From JAPUEK01 sp963815355 (GTDB taxonomy: Bacteria; Pseudomonadota; Alphaproteobacteria; Rhodobacterales; Rhodobacteraceae), in the NCBI GenBank assembly GCA_963815355.1, contig CAWFGJ010000013.1, forward strand, positions 1-64,000: a stretch of DNA of 64,000 nt. Reading direction: 5' to 3'. Below are positions 17,486 to 25,869 of the stretch, piece by piece (within the stretch, counting starts at the first letter, position 1; each line of letters opens with the position of its first letter). Below the pieces are notes generated by a model. That model saw only the letters and a program-made list of their open reading frames with translations, searched no databases and was not told the DNA's origin. The translations under genes were made by a program, and so were the position numbers.

Positions 17486-18036
17486 GCTGCTATCCGTAAA
17501 AGAGCCTGCGCTGCGGCGCGCGCCGCAAGAATAGGACGCACTGATTGGTGGACGTATGCGCCAACGATCCCGCCGTCCCACAGCACCAATATCTGTTCAG
17601 AAAGCAGATCACGGTCTTTAAAAGCATCCTCTGGCAATTGTTGGCGGATGTTCTGGAGGACCCAGTGCTTGTGGTCCCGCGCGACACGGTGAAAGCTGCT
17701 CTCTGGCGCCGAGGCGCCAATGGACAGGTTGATAAACGCACATCCGCGAAAGTCCCTAAGTGCCGCCAACTCTTGCGCAAGAAGGAACAAGGCCATCGTT
17801 TTCTCGATGGGTCCTTCCAGTTGTGACTGAAGGGATTCAATGGATTTGCGCCGGTCTTCTGCCTCGGCCTTGAATACCGCCAGAACGAGTTCGTCCTTGG
17901 ATGCAAAGTTATTGTAAAGCGTCATCCGCGCTACTTTTGCCGTTTCTGTCACTGTGTTGATCCCGACGTTCGGCACCCCGCTCTTCACGAACAGATTTCG
18001 AGCAGTTTGCAGCAGGCGATCGCGGGCGGTCAGCAT
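17479..18036 (-). CDS. TetR-family repressor
   Basis: A 185-residue regulator. The N-terminal helix-turn-helix is standard (ARDRLLQTARNLFVKSGVPN, then TVTETAKVARMTLYNNFASK DEL), and the C-terminal half is the ligand-binding helical bundle. ATG 18036 is chosen because GAGG lies seven bases upstream; ATG 18048 is also in frame. It overlaps the MFS gene at its 3' end, and a 22-bp inverted repeat lies 15 bases before its start. It is therefore likely to repress its own operon and release it when the MFS substrate binds. Confidence 0.85.
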   Translation of the reverse strand: MLTARDRLLQTARNLFVKSGVPNVGINTVTETAKVARMTLYNNFASKDELVLAVFKAEAEDRRKSIESLQSQLEGPIEKTMALFLLAQELAALRDFRGCAFINLSIGASAPESSFHRVARDHKHWVLQNIRQQLPEDAFKDRDLLSEQILVLWDGGIVGAYVHQSVRPILAARAAAQALLRIAAC

Positions 18037-18050
18037 GATGAACCTCATTC

Positions 18051-18072
18051 ATAGGTATACTGGTCTACCTAT
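18051..18072. promoter_or_regulatory. TetR operator, 7-bp arms
   Basis: ATAGGTA (18051-18057) and TACCTAT (18066-18072) form a perfect inverted repeat with an eight-base spacer. It sits just upstream of the TetR-MFS operon start. The 22-bp span equals that of the tandem boxes before the 28-kb TetR gene, as expected for TetR dimers. Confidence 0.65.
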
Positions 18073-18144
18073 TTTAGTTGCCCTGAACCTGCAAGGGTTG
18101 CGGTTGTCCCGCGTGCAATCGCAAGCGCGTCGAAACTCTGCTCT

Positions 18145-19038
18145 TCAGTTGTTTTTGCGCGGTGGCAACGTCATGGCGATCACACCCGCGATGACGCAGC
18201 CAAGGCCGAACCATGCTGTCGTGCTTAGTTTTTCGCCAAGGAAAAGGGCGCCGATAGCCACCCCGATGGGAACCCGCAAATAGGCTTGAGCCGTCGTTGC
18301 GACAGAACCAAGCGTCTTCAGCAGGTGGAAATAGAGCACGAAGGCAAGTGCTGTTGAAAAGATCGCCAGCGCCATCAGCGCCCACACAGAGCGACCCGAA
18401 ACACTGAGCGTCCACGGTTGATCTATTAACAGGCTTGCCGGCACCAGCAGGAGCGCTCCGCAGATCAGTGATCCTGCCGCCGGCATCATCGGGTCAAGCC
18501 CCTTGAAGTTCTTGCCAAAGATGGCGGCGCCCGCATAGCAGACCGTGGCCGCAACAATGGCGATTTGAGCCCAAAGCTCGTGCCCAAGCCCGTTTAAGGC
18601 ACTAAGCCCGACAATCAAACAGGTGCCGACAAGACCGGCAATGATCCCGAACAGTTTGCGGCCGGTGACAGCCTCATGCCTGGTGACAAGAAGTGTCAAA
18701 AGAAAGGTGAAGATCGGGGACGTAGAGTTCAAGATCGCGGCCATGCCTGCATCGATCGTCCGTTCCGCCCATGCGATCAGCGTAAAAGGCACGACGCTGT
18801 TCAGACAGGCTTGGAAGAGAAATCGTTTCCAAACCGTCAGGTCGCGTGGAAGCCGCAAGCCGCGCGACCGCAAAATTGCCAAAAGCATGGCGCCCGCAAT
18901 CGTGGTCCGGGCCGCAATCAGCGTAAGAGGGGGAATCGTCTCCACCCCGATCTTGATGAAGCTGTAAGATGCCCCCCACAAGCTTGATAAGACCAAGAGG
19001 AGCGTCAGCTCTCGGACAAGGTTTTCGGTATTGGGCAT
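18145..19038 (-). CDS. EamA/DMT-family exporter
   Basis: A 297-residue protein with ten predicted helices in two EamA repeats. Repeat 1 has SSLWGASYSFIKIGVETIPP and LIAARTTIAGAMLL; the end of repeat 1 has the conserved WAERTIDAGMAAILNSTSPI. The second repeat has AQAYLRVPIGVAIGALFLGE. ATG 19038 follows GGAGA at good spacing. Drug/metabolite transporters of this kind export small metabolites or amino acids; the substrate is unknown. It diverges from the ArsR-family gene at 19162 and converges on the TetR side. Confidence 0.85.
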   Translation of the reverse strand: MPNTENLVRELTLLLVLSSLWGASYSFIKIGVETIPPLTLIAARTTIAGAMLLAILRSRGLRLPRDLTVWKRFLFQACLNSVVPFTLIAWAERTIDAGMAAILNSTSPIFTFLLTLLVTRHEAVTGRKLFGIIAGLVGTCLIVGLSALNGLGHELWAQIAIVAATVCYAGAAIFGKNFKGLDPMMPAAGSLICGALLLVPASLLIDQPWTLSVSGRSVWALMALAIFSTALAFVLYFHLLKTLGSVATTAQAYLRVPIGVAIGALFLGEKLSTTAWFGLGCVIAGVIAMTLPPRKNN

Positions 19039-19161
19039 CGCCGGTCTCTCCACTTCGGTTGCATCGTCATGGTTCTAGCGAAGTCCCGGCAGGGATTGTT
19101 TCGTTCGGGGCCGAAGCGTTTGCTGCTGACCGGGGAAGTTCCGGGTGCTACCCTTGAAATC

Positions 19162-19878
19162 ATGACAAACATGGTTTCCGGCAATACGATAGCAGCGGTC
19201 GCAAGCCTGATTGGCGACCCGGCCCGTGCAAACGTTCTGTCAGCGCTTATGGGCGGACAAGCCCTGACGGCGGGTGAGCTTGCACGACACGCCGGAGTGA
19301 CGCCGCAGACGACAAGCGGGCACCTTGCAAAGCTGGCAGATGCCCGGTTGCTTGCCGTCGAGAAGCAGGGACGCCATCGCTACTATCGGCTTGCGTCGCC
19401 AGAGGTGGCACAGGCCATCCACGCGTTGATGGCGCTCGCGGCTGGTGGGCCAAGACGCCATCATCCAGTCGGTCCGAAGGACAATGCCCTTCGTCTGGCG
19501 CGAACCTGTTACGACCACATGGCTGGTAGGCTGGCGCTGGCCCTAGCGGACGGTTTGGTGCGGGATGACTGTGTCATCCTTGGTGATGGGGCGGGTATTG
19601 TAACCGATAAGGGGCAGCGGTTCTTCGGGGATTTCGGTATTGAGGTCGCGACGATGCGCGCCGGGCGTCCGATCTGTCGGACGTGCCTCGACTGGAGCGA
19701 ACGTCGACCCCATATCGCAGGACAACTCGGCGCAGCGCTGTTGGAGTCAGTTCTGTCCCGGGGTTGGGTCACGCGCGCACCGGAAAGTCGCGCCCTTTTG
19801 CTGACGCGCGCAGGTGAGCGCGGGTTTGCTACGACGTTCCAACTTGCTTCGGATTGGCAGGAAGGCTTGGGCGTTTGA
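19162..19878 (+). CDS. ArsR-family winged-helix regulator with C-terminal extension
   Basis: A 238-residue protein. The first 100 residues are an ArsR winged helix (LIGDPARANVLSALMGGQAL; AGELARHAGVTPQTTSGHLA; RHRYYRLASPEVAQAI). The extra C-terminal domain (about residues 115-235) has the pattern LARTCYDHMAGRLALALADG and a later PICRTCLDWSERRPHIAG, seen in a subgroup of long ArsR-type regulators. C, D and H residues in CRTCLDWSERRPH could bind metal or sense redox (inference). The start at ATG 19162 removes 31 implausible upstream residues. It diverges from the EamA exporter, its likely target. Confidence 0.8.
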   Translation: MTNMVSGNTIAAVASLIGDPARANVLSALMGGQALTAGELARHAGVTPQTTSGHLAKLADARLLAVEKQGRHRYYRLASPEVAQAIHALMALAAGGPRRHHPVGPKDNALRLARTCYDHMAGRLALALADGLVRDDCVILGDGAGIVTDKGQRFFGDFGIEVATMRAGRPICRTCLDWSERRPHIAGQLGAALLESVLSRGWVTRAPESRALLLTRAGERGFATTFQLASDWQEGLGV

Positions 19879-20058
19879 GCCAAGCGCTTGGGTGGTCTTG
19901 CCCTTCCGGCGGAGTGAGGCCGGCGGAGGTTACTTTTGCTCGGGCTTGCCCTGAGTATTTTCGCCAGTAGGATCGGCCGGGCTTCGAGCGTTTGCCGTAA
20001 AGCTCGGTACTTGCTTCGTGCCGCCGAACGCCCATTGTTGCATTATGCTCAAATTGGA

Positions 20059-20901
20059 ATGGTGCCAGCCATGACCCGCTCTTCCACTTTCCAGATCCGT
20101 CAATTCAACACGGCGATTTTGCGCGCTTTGGTCTCTGAATATCCCGCTGTGGTGCTTGTGCGCGAAGGTATGAAGCGGGTGAAGCACGGGGCGGGATATG
20201 TGACGATCAGGCGTGGGTCTATGGGCGTGCTACCCGCGCGCGTACCGCTGACGATCGAAAACTTTCCGGCTTCAAGCGGCCCCTATGTAGCCAGCCTGCT
20301 TATTCCGGCGGCCGAGGTCCTCGAAGGCCTGCGAAAGGATGGCTTTCCAGAGGGGGACCCGTGCAAAACAACCAGCCATGACCGTACAATCGCCGCTTTG
20401 GAGCGCGCGATGGCTGCACTGGAAGACCCCCTGACACCCGAGCGGCTGCGCATCCATGCGGTGCGCGAGGTGTTGCTGTGGTTGGCAGAAGATGGCATCG
20501 GCTTCGGCCCAGTTCGTCGGCCCTCGATGGCGGACCGGCTGCGGATCGCAATCTCTCAGGAACCCGATGCGCCGTGGCGTTCTGCCGAAGCGGCGCGTGC
20601 CCTGGCTGTCAGTGAAGCCACTTTGCGCAGACGCCTTGCAGCGGATGGCACCAGCTTTGGCGACCTTCTGACCGATGTTCGGATGACCCATGCCTTGGGC
20701 CTTTTGCAATCCTCGGATTTCGCAATCAACCGTATTGCCCTTGAGGTGGGCTATGCGTCGGCCTCACGGTTTGCGCTGCGGTTCAAAGCGCGATTCGGGA
20801 TCAGCCCTTCGGCCATTCGCGGCGATATAGCTGGGCTTGAAGCGCAGAACGAGCGGATCGGCACCGAAAATGATCCGACCGGCACCGCAATGCGCAGGTG
20901 A
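20059..20901 (+). CDS. AraC-family regulator
   Basis: About 280 residues with an N-terminal AraC-type sensor (FNTAILRALVSEYPAVVLVR, then PYVASLLIPAAEVLE) and a C-terminal AraC domain (RSAEAARALAVSEATLRRRL; INRIALEVGYASASRFALRF KARFG). ATG 20059 and ATG 20071 are both plausible. It runs into a PEBP-family secreted protein gene 42 bases downstream and could be co-transcribed with it. Effector and targets cannot be read from the sequence. Confidence 0.8.
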   Translation: MVPAMTRSSTFQIRQFNTAILRALVSEYPAVVLVREGMKRVKHGAGYVTIRRGSMGVLPARVPLTIENFPASSGPYVASLLIPAAEVLEGLRKDGFPEGDPCKTTSHDRTIAALERAMAALEDPLTPERLRIHAVREVLLWLAEDGIGFGPVRRPSMADRLRIAISQEPDAPWRSAEAARALAVSEATLRRRLAADGTSFGDLLTDVRMTHALGLLQSSDFAINRIALEVGYASASRFALRFKARFGISPSAIRGDIAGLEAQNERIGTENDPTGTAMRR

Positions 20902-20943
20902 TCCGCCTAGCATAAGGGGAGTTCGTAACAGGAGTCCTTGGAT

Positions 20944-21504
20944 ATGCTGCACCTTGCCCGCCCCGCTGTTCTTGCCATGACGCTGATGTCGTCCGTCTGT
21001 GCGCTTCCGGCCATGGCAGAGATGACCTTGCGGTCTGACGACATTGCCGAAGGGCAAGGCCTGAAGGGCGATCAGATTTTGAATGGATTTGGCTGTGAGG
21101 GGGGCAATATGGCGCCCTCGCTGTTCTGGGAGGGCGCGCCCGACGGCACGAAAAGCTTCGTTGTCACAGCCTATGACCCGGACGCGCCTTCGGGGTCGGG
21201 CTGGTGGCATTGGTCCTTGTTCAACATTCCTGTGGGGGTCTCGGGTTTGGCGGAAGGTGTCGGTGACACTGAAAGCCCGCTGCCGGCGGGCGCAATTGCC
21301 GCGCGGAATGACTTTTCCCAGAATGCCTATGGCGGCGCCTGCCCGCCCGAGGGAGGCGCTCCGCACCATTATGTGTTCACGGTCTATGCGATGCCGCTTG
21401 ACGCGCTTGGGCTGGATGAAACGGCCTCCAGCGCGTTGGTGGGGTATTATGCGAACACGTCCAGCCTTGCCCGGGCCTCGATCACGGCCGTCTACGGGCG
21501 CTAA
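20944..21504 (+). CDS. YbhB/YbcL-type PEBP protein, exported
   Basis: A 186-residue protein with a signal peptide (cleavage near MA-EM) and a phosphatidylethanolamine-binding-protein fold: GGNMAPSLFWEGAPDGTKSF, TAYDPDAPSGSGWWHWSLFN (the PEBP ligand-site D-P-D-A and H-W), then a G-x-C-P-P-E/G-x-x-H-H-Y pattern in GGACPPEGGAPHHYVF. ATG 20944 is preceded by a GGAG. E. coli YbhB/YbcL proteins share this layout, but their function is not firmly known. Periplasmic location is predicted. Confidence 0.85.
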   Translation: MLHLARPAVLAMTLMSSVCALPAMAEMTLRSDDIAEGQGLKGDQILNGFGCEGGNMAPSLFWEGAPDGTKSFVVTAYDPDAPSGSGWWHWSLFNIPVGVSGLAEGVGDTESPLPAGAIAARNDFSQNAYGGACPPEGGAPHHYVFTVYAMPLDALGLDETASSALVGYYANTSSLARASITAVYGR

Positions 21505-21551
21505 AAGCGCGCCGGTCCGATGCCCCCCCTGACCTTCAAAAACGGTGCCAC

Positions 21552-22037
21552 ATGAGCAATTCTGAATACCTGATTACGGCTGACCAAATCGGGAAAATGG
21601 AGGGACTTCGCAAACGTCATTTTCTAAACCCCAACGCGGTCCGCATTAACAAATCCTTGGGCGACCGGACCGGGCTTACCGGTCTGGGCTTTCACCTCAT
21701 CGAGGTCGGGGTGGGGCATGAGACCACGGAACACCATGTGCATTATCATGAGGATGAATGCGTCTATGTGTTGGAGGGGCGGGCCACGGCCTTCATCGGG
21801 GAAGAGGGCTACGACATCGGCCCCGGTGATTTCCTTGGTTATCCAAAGGGTGGGCCCGCCCATTCCATTCTGAACACCGGCACAAGCCTTTTGCGCTGTA
21901 TCGTGGTCGGACAACGGCTTGCGCATGATGTCGGAGACTATCCCCGACAGAACAAGCGCATTTTCCGCAACGTGGGCCTTCCTTGGAACCTTGTTGACCT
22001 TGCCGTCATTGAGGAACCCAAGGCCGGGGCGAAATGA
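21552..22037 (+). CDS. Cupin-domain protein
   Basis: A 161-residue cytosolic single cupin. Motif 1 is present as TTEHHVHYHEDECVYVLEGR (H-x-H-x3-4-E), and motif 2 as PGDFLGYPKGGPAHSILNTG. Together they supply the usual His/His/Glu/His metal ligands. Proteins of this subgroup are often described only as cupins. It follows the PEBP gene by 47 bases and converges on the LysR gene. No substrate can be assigned. Confidence 0.75.
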   Translation: MSNSEYLITADQIGKMEGLRKRHFLNPNAVRINKSLGDRTGLTGLGFHLIEVGVGHETTEHHVHYHEDECVYVLEGRATAFIGEEGYDIGPGDFLGYPKGGPAHSILNTGTSLLRCIVVGQRLAHDVGDYPRQNKRIFRNVGLPWNLVDLAVIEEPKAGAK

Positions 22038-22069
22038 TGTGCGCTGGCCGCGAACGCTTTGCGGTGCCC

Positions 22070-22942
22070 TCATTCGCCCGGCACAGCGCGCTGGGCGAAG
22101 GCACGCCGAATGTGGTTGCCCAATTCGGTGATCAGCACGTTTTTGGTTCGCCCCAGGCCGTGCAGACTGATGGAAAAACTTGGAAGCGGCGGCAAGCCGA
22201 GGTCAGCCACAAGGATAGCCAAATCCTTCGGCGCAGCAGAGGCAAGGCTGGCCGAAACGGCAAGATCCGCGCGCAGGATCGCCATGGTCGCCGCGAGGCT
22301 GCCGCTTTCGGAAACAGTTCGCCAAGGGATGTTCGCTTCGGTCAGCGCATGATGAAGAGCCGGTTTGAATACGCAAGTTTCCGCGACCGTCGTGAGCGGC
22401 AGAGGGCGCTTGCCATGTGCCTTACCATTCTGACAGCCGATCCAGACCAGAGGTTCCGTGGCGAGACACTCTCCTCGGATGCCGTCAATGGGTTCTTCAA
22501 CAATTGCCAGATCCAGGGTGCCCTTTTCGATGGCTGCGATCAGATTTGGCGATGTATCGCAGTGCAGGGCAATCTCCACCTTCGGAAAGGCGTCGGAAAA
22601 GCCGCGCAAGGCCATCGGCAGGTAACTTGTGATCAGATCGTCGGGAACGCCAAACCGTATCGTTCCATGCATGAGTGGGGTTCGAAGATCACTGACGATA
22701 CTGTCATTGAGATCAAGCAGCCGTTTGCCCTGTGCCAGAAACCGCTCGCCATTGGCGGTCAATCGCAGCCTGCGTTGGCTTCTGTCGAAAAGCTTGCAGT
22801 CAAGTAGGTCTTCCAGGCGGCCAATCTGCTGGCTGACCGCGCCCTGCGTCAGTCCAAGCATTTGGGAAGCGGTCGTCATGTTTGAGCTGATGGCGACAGC
22901 GACAAACGAACGGACGAGGGCGATATCAAGATTGATTCTCAT
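22070..22942 (-). CDS. LysR-family regulator
   Basis: A 290-residue LysR protein: N-terminal helix-turn-helix (LVRSFVAVAISSNMTTASQM; LGLTQGAVSQQIGRLEDLLD) and a periplasmic-binding-protein-like effector domain. It diverges from the LysE exporter at 23047; the ~100-base space between them is AT-rich (TTAAATTATC, ATATAAATATTAATT), as expected for a LysR-controlled divergent promoter. The LysE gene is the likely target. Confidence 0.85.
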   Translation of the reverse strand: MRINLDIALVRSFVAVAISSNMTTASQMLGLTQGAVSQQIGRLEDLLDCKLFDRSQRRLRLTANGERFLAQGKRLLDLNDSIVSDLRTPLMHGTIRFGVPDDLITSYLPMALRGFSDAFPKVEIALHCDTSPNLIAAIEKGTLDLAIVEEPIDGIRGECLATEPLVWIGCQNGKAHGKRPLPLTTVAETCVFKPALHHALTEANIPWRTVSESGSLAATMAILRADLAVSASLASAAPKDLAILVADLGLPPLPSFSISLHGLGRTKNVLITELGNHIRRAFAQRAVPGE

Positions 22943-23046
22943 GACTTTTATTAAATTATCTAATGCAAGATATAAATATTAATTCATTCCCTTATGACTT
23001 GCATCCGATAAAATCTGGGAACTGCAATGAAGGGCGCAGATCACCT

Positions 23047-23634
23047 ATGCTGATGTCTCTGATTATGTTCGCCATTATCGCGACGCTGTCGCCGGGCGGT
23101 GCGACAACCCTTGCCACGGCCTCAGGCGCACAGTTTGGCTATGTAAGGAGCTTGCCGTTGGTGCTGGGGATTGCGGCGGCTCTGGCCATTTTGGTTTCGG
23201 TGTCGGCGACTGGCCTGTCTTCCGCAGTGATCCGCTTTCCGATCCTTGCCTTGTCCATGAAGCTGGTCGGCTCTGGATATCTCGTTTGGCTGGCTTTCAA
23301 GATAGCAAGGGCGCCCGCGCCAGGGGCGAAAGAGTACGGCTCGACGGTGCCGATAAGTTTCTTTGGGGGCGTCTTGCTTTTGGCGGTGAATCCGAAGGCC
23401 TGGGCGATGGCCTTTGGCGTCGCGGCCTCTTTCACATCTGTGTCGGCCAATCCCGTTCAGCTTTCGGCGATCATGGCTGCTGTTTTTGGAGCCTCTGCCA
23501 TTCTGTCCCTGTCGATCTGGTGCGTCGGGGGTGCCCTGCTTGCACGGGTTCTGAGAACGCGTCGGCATTGGCGGGCATTTAACATGACTTTGGCGGGTCT
23601 GCTGGGCCTGTCCATTCTGCAGCTCTGGAGCTGA
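23047..23634 (+). CDS. LysE/RhtB-family amino acid exporter
   Basis: A 195-residue protein with six predicted helices. The start MLMSLIMFAIIATLSPGGAT carries the family's S-P-G/P motif, and KLVGSGYLVWLAFKIARAP the conserved G-x-x-Y-L-x-x-L segment. ATG 23047 is the first start that gives a normal N-terminal helix. Such proteins export lysine, threonine, homoserine lactones or related metabolites. It is divergent from a LysR gene and 53 bases before a hexapeptide-repeat gene on the same strand. Confidence 0.85.
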   Translation: MLMSLIMFAIIATLSPGGATTLATASGAQFGYVRSLPLVLGIAAALAILVSVSATGLSSAVIRFPILALSMKLVGSGYLVWLAFKIARAPAPGAKEYGSTVPISFFGGVLLLAVNPKAWAMAFGVAASFTSVSANPVQLSAIMAAVFGASAILSLSIWCVGGALLARVLRTRRHWRAFNMTLAGLLGLSILQLWS

Positions 23635-23687
23635 CAGCACCGGCTGGTCAGCGACAAGACAAACATCAACTGAACAAGAGGTTACCA

Positions 23688-24311
23688 ATGATTTTGAGGG
23701 ACAAAGATCTTGTGCCGCAGATCGATCCGACGGCCAGAATTGCACCGAATGCAATCATTAGCGGCGATGTGAAAATCGGGCCAAACACCTCTGTCGGGTT
23801 TGGCGCGGTTATTGTGGCCGAAAGCGGCCCGGTCCGGATCAATGGAAACTGCGTGATCATGGAAAATGCGGTGCTGCGTGGCATTCGGGGTTTTGCACTC
23901 GACATCGCAGAAGACGTGCTGATCGGCCCGCGTGCTGTCTTGAACGGTTGCCGGGTCGAGCGGGAATGCTTTATTGCCACCGGCGCCGCGATATTCAATG
24001 GGGCGGTGATCGGTGAAAGGTCTGAAATCCGCATCAATGCGGTCGTGCATCTTCGCAGTACGCTGTTGCCGGGGACCGTCGTGCCCATCGGCTGGGTGGC
24101 TGTCGGCAGCCCGGCCCAGATCTTTTCCCCGGACAGGCATGAAGACATCTGGGCAATTCAAAAGGATCTGGACTTTCCCGGACAGGTCTTTGGCGTGTCG
24201 CGACCGGCCGCCGGGACCACATTCATGCCCCAGGTTGTGCCAAAATACGCGGCCTACCTGCGGCAGAGGCATGCGACGGGTTTGGCAGAGGGCAAAGTTT
24301 GGGGGCTTTGA
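23688..24311 (+). CDS. Left-handed beta-helix protein, gamma-carbonic-anhydrase-like
   Basis: A 207-residue hexapeptide-repeat protein. The repeats run from about residue 15 to 145 ([LIV]-G-x4 type: ISGDVKIGPNTSVGFGAVIV; IMENAVLRGIRGFALDIAED). A His in VVHLRS lies where the gamma carbonic anhydrases have metal ligands, but the full set H-x4-H cannot be seen, so catalysis is doubtful; an acyltransferase is the alternative. The C-terminal 50 residues (QKDLDFPGQVFGVSRP) are specific to a subgroup. It ends just before a strong bidirectional terminator. Confidence 0.65.
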   Translation: MILRDKDLVPQIDPTARIAPNAIISGDVKIGPNTSVGFGAVIVAESGPVRINGNCVIMENAVLRGIRGFALDIAEDVLIGPRAVLNGCRVERECFIATGAAIFNGAVIGERSEIRINAVVHLRSTLLPGTVVPIGWVAVGSPAQIFSPDRHEDIWAIQKDLDFPGQVFGVSRPAAGTTFMPQVVPKYAAYLRQRHATGLAEGKVWGL

Positions 24312-24323
24312 TGCCTGTTGGAG

Positions 24324-24358
24324 CCGACCCGTGGCGCGCGACTCGCGCCACGGGTCGG
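24324..24358. terminator. Bidirectional hairpin terminator, 15-bp perfect stem
   Basis: The arms at 24324-24338 and 24344-24358 are perfect reverse complements (core CCGACCCGTGG) with a five-base loop CGACT. It lies between the convergent beta-helix and crotonase genes, five bases from the crotonase stop. There is no long T tract. It would act as a strong transcript end or processing signal for both genes. Confidence 0.75.
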
Positions 24359-24362
24359 GGCC

Positions 24363-25154
24363 CTAGTTGCCCGGATAAATTGGTGGGCGACGGTCGATCC
24401 ATGCTTCCAGCCCTTCGCGAATGTCCTGTGTCGCAACCATCCGCGCGAATTGCTCGCTTTCGATCTGCAGCCCTTCGGCGATCGTTGTGTTCAGGCCCCG
24501 CGTGACGGCGCTGATGATCCTGTGCGCTGCGATCGGGGAATGCCGTGTGATCCGGTCTGCAAGCGCAAATGCCCTTGGCAGCAGTTCATGGTGTGGCACG
24601 ACCTGATTGACCAAACCCAACTCATAGGCGCGGTCCGGGCCAAAACGATCCCCCGTTAACAAGAGTTCCAGTGCGCGTTTGCGCCCGGCCAGACGCGGAA
24701 GCCGTTGCGTGCCCCCGAATGTGGGGGGGATGCCGATGTTGATCTCGGGCTTGGCAAAGGTGGCGCGGTCGGAGGCAACCGCAAGATGCACGGCTTCGGT
24801 GATTTCACAGCCGCCGCCAAAGGCGATACCGTTCACAGCGGCGATGATCGGTTTGCCAAACGCCTCCATTCGGGCCGTCATGGCCTGCCCCCTGCGCACG
24901 AAAGCTTTTACCGCAGCCTCGGCCCCGCTCTTTACGCTTTCCGAAAACTCGGGAATATCGCCACCGGCTGAAAAGGCGCGCTCCCCTGCCCCGGTCAGAA
25001 CAACCGCCCGAACGACCGGATCATCTTCGAGCGTATCAAGCAGCGCCATCAGACGGTCAATCATTTGATAGTTCAGCGCGTTAAGCTTTTCAGGCCGATT
25101 GAGTGTCAGCAAAGCAATGTTGCCCGTGATCGTGATCAAGACAGGTTCCGTCAT
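24363..25154 (-). CDS. Enoyl-CoA hydratase/isomerase (crotonase family)
   Basis: A 263-residue crotonase. The CoA-binding and oxyanion-hole parts are clear: TLNRPEKLNALNYQMIDRLM, GERAFSAGGDIPEF and IIAAVNGIAFGGGCEI. One catalytic Glu position is kept (GGGCEITEAVHLAVASDRAT), and AKPEINIGIPPTFGGTQRLP follows with the second acidic site replaced by F/G around PPTFGG, so hydratase activity should be checked. ATG 25154 follows GGGGA. It is divergent from a TetR gene, its likely repressor. A role in fatty or aromatic acyl-CoA breakdown fits the thiolase and thioesterase at 28.7-30.5 kb. Confidence 0.85.
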   Translation of the reverse strand: MTEPVLITITGNIALLTLNRPEKLNALNYQMIDRLMALLDTLEDDPVVRAVVLTGAGERAFSAGGDIPEFSESVKSGAEAAVKAFVRRGQAMTARMEAFGKPIIAAVNGIAFGGGCEITEAVHLAVASDRATFAKPEINIGIPPTFGGTQRLPRLAGRKRALELLLTGDRFGPDRAYELGLVNQVVPHHELLPRAFALADRITRHSPIAAHRIISAVTRGLNTTIAEGLQIESEQFARMVATQDIREGLEAWIDRRPPIYPGN

Positions 25155-25205
25155 GTGAATCCCCTTTTCCGTTGGCATTGACAGGACGATAGCGGGCGTG
25201 AGATC

Positions 25206-25219
25206 GTGAGGAAACTCAC
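25206..25219. promoter_or_regulatory. Short inverted repeat between crotonase and TetR genes
   Basis: GTGAG (25206-25210) and CTCAC (25215-25219) flank GAAA in the 77-base divergent promoter region. A TetR operator is the obvious reading, but five-base arms are short for that family. Confidence 0.35.
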
Positions 25220-25231
25220 TGGTTAGTATAC

Positions 25232-25810
25232 ATGCAAGACGCCCCTCTGCCGCCAACGCGGGACCGTATTATTAATGCCGCAAACCAGTTGTTTTACGGG
25301 GAAGGCATTCGTGCCGTCAGCGTTGATGCTGTCGCTGAAAGGGCGGGGATCACGAAAAAGACGCTCTACTATCATTTCAAAAGCAAAGACGATCTGATCG
25401 CGGCCTATATGATGTCGCGAGACCAGCCGAATCTGACCCTGTTCGCGCAATGGTTTGATGAGACGCCAGGCTGCGTTGCCGACAAGACAGCGGCAATTTT
25501 TCTAAATCTGGCCAAGAAAGCCCGCCATCCCAAGTGGAAGGGCTGCGGTTTTTTGCGCACCGCAGCAGAACTTGCCAACTTGCCCGGACATCCTGCGATC
25601 GCAATCGGATCGGCACATAAGAAGAAATTTGAGCATTGGCTGGCCGGAAGATACGCCGACGCAAACATTGCCCGGCCCGATTTGGCGGCGCGCAGCATCG
25701 CGCTGGTTCTGGACGGGGTGTTTTCAACCATGCTGATCCATCGCGATCCGACATATGCAGAGACGGCAGCAGAAACCGCGCGCCTGATCTTGTTGAACAT
25801 GAAGGACTAG
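25232..25810 (+). CDS. TetR-family regulator
   Basis: A 192-residue TetR protein with a textbook N-terminal DNA-binding domain (RDRIINAANQLFYGEGIRAV; AERAGITKKTLYYHFKSKDD). The C-terminal domain includes KWKGCGFLRTAAELANLPGH, common in TetR_C_33-like repressors. It diverges from the crotonase gene with 77 bases between starts and most likely controls it. Its own start at ATG 25232 has only a weak ribosome binding site. Confidence 0.85.
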   Translation: MQDAPLPPTRDRIINAANQLFYGEGIRAVSVDAVAERAGITKKTLYYHFKSKDDLIAAYMMSRDQPNLTLFAQWFDETPGCVADKTAAIFLNLAKKARHPKWKGCGFLRTAAELANLPGHPAIAIGSAHKKKFEHWLAGRYADANIARPDLAARSIALVLDGVFSTMLIHRDPTYAETAAETARLILLNMKD

Positions 25811-25869
25811 GGGTTTGCGAGCCGCATTCCCTTCGGGAACAAAGCCTGGATGACCGACAAAGGCGGAGG

